Positions 1-5,554 of a stretch of DNA of 6,054 nt are shown one piece after another (position 1 is the first letter of the stretch; each line of letters starts with the position of its first letter). The notes below the pieces were generated by a model. The model was not told the origin of the DNA. It saw only the letters and a list, made by a program, of their open reading frames with translations, and did not search any database. Origin of the DNA: Methylotenera sp. UBA6020 (GTDB lineage Bacteria; Pseudomonadota; Gammaproteobacteria; Burkholderiales; Methylophilaceae); contig DIZU01000105.1 in assembly GCA_002429455.1 (NCBI GenBank), forward strand, positions 1,060 through 7,113, in the 5' to 3' direction. The translations under genes and the position numbers were made by a program.

Positions 1-17
1 CCTGAGCTTGTCGAAGG
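1..17. repeat. Fragment of a dispersed palindromic repeat
   Basis: The first 17 bases read CCTGAGCTTGTCGAAGG, whose complement is CCTTCGACAAGCTCAGG. I recognise this as the core of a short repeat scattered between genes in many proteobacterial genomes. Only one arm lies in the window. The matching arm, if there is one, would be upstream of base 1, so the full size and any hairpin cannot be judged. Its presence suggests that an upstream gene has already ended and that bases 1-121 are intergenic. Confidence 0.5.
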
Positions 18-67
18 ATAGCTTCTATATTCTGCGGGTACCAGTGCTTGGCATCACCGTGGAATAT

Positions 68-113
68 ACCAGCTGAAGCTGGTTACTCACACGCGAAAGC
101 CAAATACTGGCTT
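68..113. other. Two small hairpins upstream of yheS
   Basis: Two inverted repeats lie in the leader of the ABC-F gene. ACCAGCT (68-74) and AGCTGGT (77-83) form a perfect 7-bp stem with a 2-base loop. AAGCCA (97-102) and TGGCTT (108-113) form a 6-bp stem with a 5-base loop. Neither is followed by a T-run, so they are not convincing terminators. They could shape the 5' leader of the yheS message or could be chance. I found no convincing sigma-70 promoter in bases 1-121. Confidence 0.3.
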
Positions 114-121
114 CATCAATT

Positions 122-2062
122 GTGACTAGCAAGTCTTTTATTTTAGATGGTTTTAACTTGATTCAATTCAAACAATTAACTTTAGTCCGTGGTTTAAAAA
201 TCCTCGTTCAAGCTGCTTCTATGCAGTTGCATCCTGGCCATAAGGTCGGTCTTACCGGTGCGAACGGCGCTGGTAAATCCTCACTTTTTGCATTATTACG
301 TGGGGAAATGCAGCTGGAATCCGGCGATTTAGAAATGCCCGCTGCTTGGGTAATCGCCCACGTGGCGCAAGAAACCCCCGCGCTGGCAATGCCGGCCATT
401 GAGTTTGTCTTGGATGGCGATGCGGAGCTGCGTCACATTGAAGCCGCGCTCGTCGCGGCAGAAGCCAACCATCAAGGCGAGTTGATTGCTGAGTTACATA
501 ACCGTTTGACGGACATTGACGGTTACAGCGCTAAAGCGCGCGCGGCCGAGTTGCTGAACGGGTTAGGCTTTAGCCAGGTGGCCTTGCAACAAGCGGTTTC
601 TACTTTTTCTGGCGGCTGGCGCGTACGTTTAAATCTGGCGCGGGCTTTGATGTGCCGTTCGGATCTACTGCTACTGGATGAGCCGACTAACCATTTGGAC
701 CTGGATGCGGTGATCTGGCTGGAAGGCTGGCTGCAAAGCTATCGTGGCACGCTGCTATTGATTTCGCACGATAGAGATTTTTTAGACGCTATCGTCAACC
801 ACATTGCGCATATTGAGCAGCAAACCCTGACCTTGTATAGAGGTGGTTACTCAGACTTTGAGCGCCAGCGTGCAGAGAAACTGGCGCTACAACAAGCCAT
901 GTTTGAAAAGCAGCAACGCAAGGTTTCGCACTTGCAAAGTTATATTGATCGCTTTCGCGTGCAGGCTACTAAAGCGCGTCAGGCACAAAGCCGGATTAAA
1001 GCGTTAGAACGCATGGAAATGATTTCAGCGGCGCATGTTGACTCACAGTTTAACTTCGAATTCAGAGCGCCAATTTCAGCGCCAGATCCATTATTAGTGC
1101 TAGATGACATGCAGGTAGGCTACAACAATGTGGCTTTAATTAAAGACATCGTCCTTGCCATCAGGCCAGGTGAGCGCCTAGGGCTGCTAGGCCGTAACGG
1201 TGCGGGTAAGACCACCTTGATCAAGCTGCTGGCAGACGAATTACAGGCGCTGAATGGCAAGCGGGTGGAGGGCAAAGACTTGAATGTTGGGTACTTCGCG
1301 CAACACCAGTTAGAACAATTGCGCCCGGACGAATCGCCGTTACAGCACATGCTGAAACTTGACCCGCTCACCCGTGAGCAAGAACATATGAACTATCTGG
1401 GTGGTTTTGATTTTAAGGGCGAGATGGCAAGGTCGCCATGTGTTAACTTTTCGGGTGGTGAAAAATCACGTCTCGCTTTGGCCTTGTTGATTTGGACACG
1501 CCCTAATTTATTGCTGCTAGATGAGCCAACCAACCATTTAGATTTGGAAATGCGCCATGCCTTAACCCTTGCGTTACAGGATTATGAAGGTGGCGTGATA
1601 TTGGTCTCGCACGATAGAGCCTTGTTGCGCGCCACTTGCGACCAATTTATTTTGGTGGCTGATGGTAAAGCCGCACAGTTTGATGGCGATTTAGACGACT
1701 ATAGCCAGTGGTTAAACGAGCAGCGCTTAAAAGAGAAGCAACAAACTCAAGTAACGGCGACTGATAAACCAAATAAAAATGACCGCGCCCTGAATAAAGC
1801 GGAAAGACAAGCTAGAATCGCAGAACGTCGGCCATTGATGAAAGAGCTGGAGCAGTTAGAGCTTAATATCAGCAAGTGGCAAGCGGACAAAAAAGGCTGT
1901 GATGACCGCTTAAATGATAGTGCGCTCTACACCGCTAGCGATAAAACAGAGTTGCAGCAGTTGCTAAAAAGACAAGCTGAGTTAGCGAACCAGACAGAAG
2001 TTGCAGAAGAGCGTTGGTTAGCGTTGCATGAGCTGCTAGAAGCAATGCCTGCATTAGACTAA
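122..2062 (+). CDS. yheS: YheS-like ABC-F ATPase (ribosome-associated translation factor)
   Basis: This is a soluble tandem-ATPase ABC-F protein without membrane segments. Family members bind the ribosomal E site and act on stalled or slow translation, rather than pumping substrates. Domain 1 has Walker A GANGAGKS (46-53), signature SGGWR (163-167), Walker B and D-loop LLLLDEPTNHLD (182-193) and switch His216. The ABC-F linker, about 240-320, includes YIDRFRVQATKARQAQSR. Domain 2 has Walker A GRNGAGKT (357-364), signature SGGEK (444-448), Walker B ending D467-E468 and switch His497. A charged, probably coiled-coil tail follows from about 555. All catalytic motifs are intact. The length (646) and the sequence, including the AQETPAL and HLQSYIDRFR stretches, fit Escherichia coli YheS (about 637) better than Uup or EttA. 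The GTG at 122 is the first possible start but has no clear Shine-Dalgarno. TTG at 158 would give MIQFKQLTLVRG, which aligns with the usual YheS N-terminus and may be the true start. Confidence 0.95.
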   Translation: MTSKSFILDGFNLIQFKQLTLVRGLKILVQAASMQLHPGHKVGLTGANGAGKSSLFALLRGEMQLESGDLEMPAAWVIAHVAQETPALAMPAIEFVLDGDAELRHIEAALVAAEANHQGELIAELHNRLTDIDGYSAKARAAELLNGLGFSQVALQQAVSTFSGGWRVRLNLARALMCRSDLLLLDEPTNHLDLDAVIWLEGWLQSYRGTLLLISHDRDFLDAIVNHIAHIEQQTLTLYRGGYSDFERQRAEKLALQQAMFEKQQRKVSHLQSYIDRFRVQATKARQAQSRIKALERMEMISAAHVDSQFNFEFRAPISAPDPLLVLDDMQVGYNNVALIKDIVLAIRPGERLGLLGRNGAGKTTLIKLLADELQALNGKRVEGKDLNVGYFAQHQLEQLRPDESPLQHMLKLDPLTREQEHMNYLGGFDFKGEMARSPCVNFSGGEKSRLALALLIWTRPNLLLLDEPTNHLDLEMRHALTLALQDYEGGVILVSHDRALLRATCDQFILVADGKAAQFDGDLDDYSQWLNEQRLKEKQQTQVTATDKPNKNDRALNKAERQARIAERRPLMKELEQLELNISKWQADKKGCDDRLNDSALYTASDKTELQQLLKRQAELANQTEVAEERWLALHELLEAMPALD

Positions 2063-2082
2063 CAGCAGGCTAACAACAGAAT

Positions 2083-2119
2083 ACCAATAGATTAAACACC
2101 AATACTAAATATACCAATA
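2083..2119. repeat. Three ACCAATA copies at 15-bp spacing
   Basis: The 70-bp gap between yheS and the next gene contains ACCAATA at 2083-2089, 2098-2104 and 2113-2119, each start exactly 15 bp from the last. The 8 bases between copies are AT-rich and not conserved. The array ends 13 bp before the downstream ATG. It may be a small iterated operator, a degenerate tandem repeat or an unstructured leader. Nothing else in the gap resembles a strong promoter or terminator. Confidence 0.5.
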
Positions 2120-2132
2120 AATAGGGTTCGAT

Positions 2133-2699
2133 ATGGAAATGCAATATTCAAAACGCATCAAACTGATGCATGCTTTGTGCTTAGCCGAAACGCTACGTGA
2201 TGATGAAGCCAAACCAAATACAGACTTAAATGAATATGATGCACTGGCCGCTGCGGATTATTTAAGCTGCTATGTGACATTTAAGGCGATTCAGGCGGCT
2301 GAACGTTCACCACAGGCAGAGCGCAATGAAAACTTTGATATGTTGAGTGTGTATCAAGCTTACGCATTGTTAGCCTACGCGTTTTTAACCATGCCACTTG
2401 CGCATGAAGATATTGCGCCGAACTTACAGGCTGCGCAAATTACGATTGCCAAAACCTTGTTCGCTGGATTACCAGATGCCGATTTGATGGAAATTATCGA
2501 ATCAGGCTTTAATAAATTTCAATTGATAGGTGATGCAGAAGCCGATCATTGGACTGAGTTTAGAGAAAACCTGGATAAATTGACCATTGCCTTTGTAATT
2601 GCCGGTACTGATGATGATAGCCCGCATGAAAAAGAAGAGGTCATGCCCTTGTTTGGACAGTTGCTGAGTCAGCTTTGTGAAGCTTTTGACAATATATAA
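2133..2699 (+). CDS. Hypothetical acidic helical protein, 188 aa
   Basis: I do not recognise this protein. It has no signal peptide and no membrane-length hydrophobic run, so it is probably cytosolic. It is rich in Ala, Leu, Asp and Glu with few Gly or Pro breaks, and reads as an almost wholly alpha-helical protein. A hydrophobic helical stretch, LSVYQAYALLAYAFLTMPLA, lies in the middle, and an acidic patch, TDDDSPHEKEE (159-169), precedes a last amphipathic helix. Three cysteines are scattered and form no metal-binding pattern. AGGG (2123-2126), 6 bases before ATG 2133, supports this start. A second in-frame ATG at 2139 is possible but less well placed. It follows yheS in the same direction after 70 bp and could be co-transcribed, but nothing shows that the two work together. 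Coding potential is good: long open frame, plausible ribosome site and ordinary codon use. Confidence 0.85.
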   Translation: MEMQYSKRIKLMHALCLAETLRDDEAKPNTDLNEYDALAAADYLSCYVTFKAIQAAERSPQAERNENFDMLSVYQAYALLAYAFLTMPLAHEDIAPNLQAAQITIAKTLFAGLPDADLMEIIESGFNKFQLIGDAEADHWTEFRENLDKLTIAFVIAGTDDDSPHEKEEVMPLFGQLLSQLCEAFDNI

Positions 2700-2727
2700 T
2701 TTCAATATCAAGGCTACAAGTTTACAT

Positions 2728-2813
2728 AAAAAAAATCTTGTCATTCTGACTGAAAGGAAGAATCCAGTTGCATGGGTTGATTGTACTGGATTCTTCCTTT
2801 CAGTCAGAATGAC
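2728..2813 (-). terminator. Candidate terminator for the CpxP-like gene: palindrome plus T8
   Basis: Read on the minus strand, the 29-bp stem of the palindrome is followed after 4 bases by eight T (complement of the A-run at 2728-2735). This is the layout of an intrinsic terminator. It lies about 100 bp past the stop of the minus-strand CpxP-like gene. On the plus strand the same stem is followed only by a G-rich stretch and then T5 at 2826-2830, a weaker signal for the 188-residue gene. A 29-bp stem is longer than usual for a terminator, so this function may be secondary to its being a repeat element. Confidence 0.5.
2740..2813. repeat. Perfect 29-bp inverted repeat with 16-base loop
   Basis: Arms 2740-2768 and 2785-2813 are exact reverse complements over 29 bases, separated by 16 bases. 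The left arm starts GTCATTCTGACTGAAAGG and ends AAGAATCCAGT. The outer GTCATTCTGA and inner GAAGAATCC blocks resemble a repeat widely scattered in bacterial intergenic regions, usually with GCGAAGC in the middle. Here the middle is CTGAAAG. The element sits in a gap between two convergent genes, a usual place for such palindromes. TTTACAT occurs on both sides (2721-2727 and 2828-2834) and could be a target duplication. No open reading frame lies inside, so it would be a non-autonomous palindromic element or a strong bidirectional transcription block. Confidence 0.85.
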
Positions 2814-2860
2814 GGAGGTTTGATGTTTTTACATTAAATGATGTCTAATTAGAATTAGAA

Positions 2861-2901
2861 CAAATATCCCTATTGGACAATATGCCTAATAGGGACGTTT
2901 G
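2861..2901. terminator. Imperfect hairpin just past the CpxP-like stop codon
   Basis: TCCCTATT (2867-2874) pairs exactly with AATAGGGA (2888-2895). CAAA (2861-2864) pairs with TTTG (2898-2901), with two weak or mismatched pairs between the two blocks, and the loop is 13 bases. On the minus strand the hairpin starts 10 bp after the stop codon of the CpxP-like gene. No T-run follows, so it is more likely a 3'-end stabilising stem or a poor terminator. A small AT-only palindrome, TCTAATT-AG-AATTAGA (2844-2859), lies directly beside it. Confidence 0.4.
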
Positions 2902-2910
2902 TTGTAATAC

Positions 2911-3516
2911 TTACATCACACGGCTCGCTGATGCGTGTGGTGGTTGTTTGAAGTTTACCGGTTCATGACCGATTGCTTCGTCCTGATCAGCCTCACTGTG
3001 ATGAAAGCCATGACCAAACTCGGGTCTAGGCATCTTAAATTCACGTGCTTTTTTACGTTGTTCTGGCGTTAATAGCGCAAAAATCTTCGCGTCATTGCGT
3101 GCCATCATTATCACTTTTTGTTTTTCTAAGCCGGCCATTTTATCTGCAAGTTGTTGTACTTTTGCTTCGTCAAATTTATCGGCTTGTGATGTTGCATGCA
3201 GCTCTTCCATCAGTTGAATACGTTGTTTATGCTGATCGCGCATCGTCGGTATTTGCGGGTACATCAAAGCAAACAACTGATCTTCTTGCGCACTTGAGAG
3301 TTGTAATCCTTGTAAATAGGGTGGCATACCCGGTTTACCCATGCCGTGATGCATGTTGGCACCTCTCTCGCAGTGAGCACCTTTAGCCATGTCATGGCCT
3401 TGGCCTTCATCGTGTGCTAGGGCGACTGAAGCCAATGGTAGTGATATTGCCATGATAGAAGCAGCAATGACTTTTTTTAATGAGAATTCCGGTTTTAGTC
3501 TAAAGGTCGTGTTCAT
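2911..3516 (-). CDS. Spy/CpxP-family periplasmic protein (CpxP-like)
   Basis: This is a predicted periplasmic helical protein of the LTxxQ family, whose members act as ATP-independent chaperones or, for CpxP, as inhibitors of the CpxA sensor. The N-terminus is a signal peptide: K14-K15, a hydrophobic stretch at 16-33 and a likely cut after A32-L33-A34. The mature part, about 167 residues, matches the size of Spy and CpxP. Two LTxxQ motifs are visible: the variant LSSAQ (73-77) and a perfect LTPEQ (149-153) followed by RKKAREF. The segment after the cleavage site (35-66) is rich in His and Met (H35, H41, H48, H56, H57; M43, M55, M59, M64), and the tail carries more His (169, 172, 173, 184, 194). 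That recalls metal-linked relatives such as ZraP, so metal binding is possible but unproved. AAGGA (complement of 3522-3526), 5 bases before the ATG, supports the start. It is divergent from cpxR, and CpxR-type sites lie upstream. The family is sure; orthology to CpxP is inferred from the locus. Confidence 0.93.
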   Translation of the reverse strand: MNTTFRLKPEFSLKKVIAASIMAISLPLASVALAHDEGQGHDMAKGAHCERGANMHHGMGKPGMPPYLQGLQLSSAQEDQLFALMYPQIPTMRDQHKQRIQLMEELHATSQADKFDEAKVQQLADKMAGLEKQKVIMMARNDAKIFALLTPEQRKKAREFKMPRPEFGHGFHHSEADQDEAIGHEPVNFKQPPHASASRVM

Positions 3517-3572
3517 GATAATCCTTTTCAGTTGTGAGTAATGGCTTAACTTAGCGTGGTTGTCTGATCACT

Positions 3573-3601
3573 AATTTAAGATGTTGCCATATTGCAGTCT
3601 G
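3573..3601 (-). promoter_or_regulatory. Candidate promoter of the CpxP-like gene
   Basis: On the minus strand a -10-like TAAATT (complement of 3573-3578) lies 17 bp after CAGACT (complement of 3596-3601), which is a very poor -35. The nearest CpxR half-site begins only 5 bp upstream of that -35. Poor -35 elements with regulator sites directly upstream are typical of activator-dependent promoters controlled by OmpR-family regulators. It would give a leader of roughly 50 bases. The assignment rests on spacing and context rather than on strong consensus. Confidence 0.35.
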
Positions 3602-3606
3602 ACCAT

Positions 3607-3642
3607 GTAAAACGCTGTTAAGTGCATGTAAATCTGGGTAAA
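3607..3642. promoter_or_regulatory. Tandem CpxR-type boxes (four half-sites)
   Basis: Four half-sites lie in register: GTAAA at 3607-3611, GTTAA at 3617-3621, GTAAA at 3628-3632 and GTAAA at 3638-3642. Their starts are 10, 11 and 10 bp apart, about one helical turn each. The known enterobacterial CpxR box is GTAAA-N5-GTAAA. The right pair is an exact match and the left pair has one change. The array sits midway between the divergent CpxP-like gene and cpxR, next to the candidate minus-strand -35 and 15 bp upstream of the candidate plus-strand -35. It should be the operator through which phosphorylated CpxR activates the chaperone gene and possibly its own operon. Confidence 0.75.
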
Positions 3643-3657
3643 GGTGCTGTCGGATGG

Positions 3658-3720
3658 TTGTAGCAATCGCCACCGCTCGTTATGATGACAACTCCTAAAT
3701 GCTTAACTTGTTACTATAAT
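3658..3720 (+). promoter_or_regulatory. Candidate cpxRA promoters
   Basis: Two sigma-70-like possibilities precede cpxR. The first is TTGTAG (3658-3663), a 17-bp spacer and TATGAT (3681-3686), with a fair -35 and a 5/6 -10. The second has a perfect -10, TATAAT (3715-3720), but nothing resembling a -35 at 16-18 bp, so it would need an activator. The CpxR-type array lies upstream of both. Either would give a short leader of about 30-65 bases. I cannot choose between them from sequence alone. Confidence 0.45.
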
Positions 3721-3756
3721 ATTCAGGTAGCCGGGTATATTGGATTAAGGTGCTGA

Positions 3757-4458
3757 ATGCAAAAAGTCTTATTGATAGATGATGATGTCGAACTGCTGGA
3801 AATGCTTAAGGAATATCTAGAGCAGGAAAGCTTTGACGTTCAGGTGGCGCACGATGGCGTAGCGGGTGCGCAGATGGTGTTGCAGCAATCATTTGATATT
3901 GTAGTGCTTGATGTGATGATGCCTAAATTAAACGGTATTGAAACTCTTAAAGCGATTCGTCATCACAGTAATGTTCCCGTTATTATGCTCACAGCCAAAG
4001 GGGATAATACTGACCGTATTATAGGGCTTGAGTTGGGTGCGGACGACTACGTGCCTAAGCCAAGTAGCCCGCGTGAGATTGTAGCGCGGATACGTGCCAT
4101 TTTACGCCGCGTGAAACCTTGGGACGATGTTCTGGAAAATATAGGCACAGCCAATGTGAAAATGAGTGTGGGTGCACTCACCATCTGGCCTGCGCAGCGC
4201 CTTGTAGAGTGGGACAGCCAGCCGGTGACGCTCACCAGCACAGAATTCAATTTGTTGGAAATCCTGGCGAAACATGCTGGGCAGGTGGTGACTAAGCAGG
4301 ATTTGTCGCAATTGGCTTTAGGTCGGCCGTTGGCAAGGTTTGACCGAAGTATTGATGTGCATTTGAGTAGCGTTCGCCACAAGCTAGGATTGTTGCCAGA
4401 TGGCCGGCAGTGCATACAAACCGTGTTTCGCTTGGGCTATCAGCTACTAAAGGATTAG
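3757..4458 (+). CDS. cpxR: CpxR-like OmpR-family response regulator
   Basis: This is a cytoplasmic two-domain transcription factor, phosphorylated by the kinase encoded next to it. The receiver domain (about 1-118) has the acidic pocket D8-D9-D10, phosphorylation site D52 in VVLDVMMP, T79, Y98 and K101. The usual KPF after the conserved lysine is KPS here. The winged-helix domain (about 133-232) has TSTEFNLLEILAKHAGQVV (160-178) and LGRPLARFDRSIDVHLSSVRHKLG (188-211). The latter is a close match to the CpxR recognition-helix region, including the FDR-ID-H pattern that sets CpxR apart from OmpR and PhoB. The wing reads TVFRLGY (222-228), where most relatives have an RG-x-GY form. The length of 233 fits CpxR (232 in Escherichia coli). 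TAAGG (3746-3750), 6 bases before ATG 3757, supports the start. It forms an operon with the kinase gene, which starts 1 bp after its stop codon. Confidence 0.95.
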   Translation: MQKVLLIDDDVELLEMLKEYLEQESFDVQVAHDGVAGAQMVLQQSFDIVVLDVMMPKLNGIETLKAIRHHSNVPVIMLTAKGDNTDRIIGLELGADDYVPKPSSPREIVARIRAILRRVKPWDDVLENIGTANVKMSVGALTIWPAQRLVEWDSQPVTLTSTEFNLLEILAKHAGQVVTKQDLSQLALGRPLARFDRSIDVHLSSVRHKLGLLPDGRQCIQTVFRLGYQLLKD

Positions 4459-4459
4459 C

Positions 4460-5554
4460 ATGGGCAGACTTTACTGGAAGTTTTTTATTTTTTTCTTTCT
4501 CGCGCAACTGACTACGGTTATTGGTGTTGGCGTGTCAATCTCCATACAGCATGAGCGTGATGAACAGCAACGCGAGCGAATCTCAGACCTAAACCCACAG
4601 GCTAAATCACTGGTCTTGCAACACCTTCCTCCACCGCCAAGACACAAACATTTGTTCCCTATGGTGCCTTTACTTATAGGTATGTTAGCGAGTTTGATTT
4701 TTGCCGCATTACTGGCATGGTATTTCTCAAAACCGATTAAACAATTAAGACAAGCGTTTGCCAGTGCGGCAAATGGTAATCTGGATGTGCGCGTAGGCAA
4801 TGCCATGGGCTCACGTCGCGATGAATTGGCTGATCTGGGCAGCGCATTTGACGTCATGGCGACCCGCTTGGGTGCCTTGATGCAAAGCCAAACGCGGTTA
4901 TTGCACCAAGTCTCACACGAGTTACGCTCCCCATTAGCCAGATTGCAAATCGCCGTGGGATTAGCGCGGCAGCAGCCAGATAAATTAGAGTCATCACTGG
5001 TGCGTATTGAACGTGAGTCTGAGCGCATGGATAGCCTGGTTGGCGAGTTGCTTGAGCTCTCCCGTTTAGAGTCGGGCGTGATGAGAATAGAAAAAGAATC
5101 GATAGATTTGAACGAGTTGCTAATGACGATTGTTGAAGATGCCCGATTCGAAGGCATGGCCAAACAAATCACCATAGATTATGAGCCGACAGGTGAAATC
5201 ACCGTGCCCGTGACATTATTAGCCCAGCAGGATTTATTGCATCGTGCCATTGATAACGTGGTGCGTAATGCGCTGAAATATAGCCCCAATCAGGCACGCA
5301 TATCTATTGCTACGTTGCTAGATAACTCAGGCATCAAGGTTACCGTGACCGACTATGGCCCTGGCGTTGCAGACGGCGAACTTGAAACGATATTCCAAGC
5401 CTTTTTTAGAGGTAGTAACGCCAATAATGCAGATGGTCATGGGGTTGGTTTGGCGATTGCCAGGCAGATTATCGAGGCACATGGTGGCACTGTAACTGCG
5501 AGCAATCATCAAGCCGGCGGTTTAACTGTTGAGATTAGACTGCCTAAAGCTTAG
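4460..5554 (+). CDS. cpxA: CpxA-like sensor histidine kinase with short periplasmic loop
   Basis: This is an inner-membrane kinase expected to phosphorylate, and probably dephosphorylate, the upstream CpxR-like regulator. Membrane segment 1 spans about 8-29 and segment 2 about 67-89. The loop between them is only about 37 residues: a charged helix, then LPPPPRHKH. Enterobacterial CpxA has a loop well over 100 residues long, so most of the usual sensor domain is absent. A HAMP linker (about 90-142) follows. The catalytic core has the H-box VSHELRSPL with H153, N-box DNVVRNALKY with N270, G1 DYGPGV (298-303), the FFRG F-box and G2 GHGVGL (326-331), so all elements needed for activity are present. 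At 364 residues it is about 90 shorter than Escherichia coli CpxA, and the difference lies in the loop. AAGGA (4450-4454) inside the end of cpxR, 5 bases before ATG 4460, supports the start and coupled translation. With so little sensor, input may come through the membrane, the HAMP linker or a partner such as the CpxP-like protein. Confidence 0.93.
   Translation: MGRLYWKFFIFFFLAQLTTVIGVGVSISIQHERDEQQRERISDLNPQAKSLVLQHLPPPPRHKHLFPMVPLLIGMLASLIFAALLAWYFSKPIKQLRQAFASAANGNLDVRVGNAMGSRRDELADLGSAFDVMATRLGALMQSQTRLLHQVSHELRSPLARLQIAVGLARQQPDKLESSLVRIERESERMDSLVGELLELSRLESGVMRIEKESIDLNELLMTIVEDARFEGMAKQITIDYEPTGEITVPVTLLAQQDLLHRAIDNVVRNALKYSPNQARISIATLLDNSGIKVTVTDYGPGVADGELETIFQAFFRGSNANNADGHGVGLAIARQIIEAHGGTVTASNHQAGGLTVEIRLPKA

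Noticed and set aside
1..81. Minus-strand open stretch reading ...IFHGDAKHWYPQNIEAILRQAQ to the left edge
   Set aside because: It is short, has no start codon, follows a stop at 82-84, and its last residues are just the translation of the dispersed repeat fragment. Not enough to call a gene.
2047..2070. GCCTGC/GCAGGC inverted repeat at the yheS stop codon as a terminator
   Set aside because: The stem is 6 bp with a 12-base loop and has no T-run after it.
2686..2700. TTGACA and TATAAT at the end of the 188-residue gene
   Set aside because: The two hexamers are only 3 bp apart, so they cannot form a sigma-70 promoter together.
2502..2744. 80-codon minus-strand ORF
   Set aside because: It overlaps the end of the 188-residue gene and runs into the palindrome, with no ribosome site or conserved pattern.
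2740..2813. CRISPR repeat or tRNA-like structure
   Set aside because: There is a single palindrome without repeated units and spacers, and no cloverleaf or CCA end can be drawn.
3045..3386. 113-codon plus-strand ORF
   Set aside because: It lies wholly inside the minus-strand CpxP-like gene, which has a signal peptide, family motifs and a good ribosome site. The plus frame has no recognisable content.
4471..5175. 234-codon minus-strand ORF opposite cpxA
   Set aside because: It is antisense to a kinase with every catalytic box intact. Its composition (many Ser, Arg, Cys) is typical of a shadow frame.
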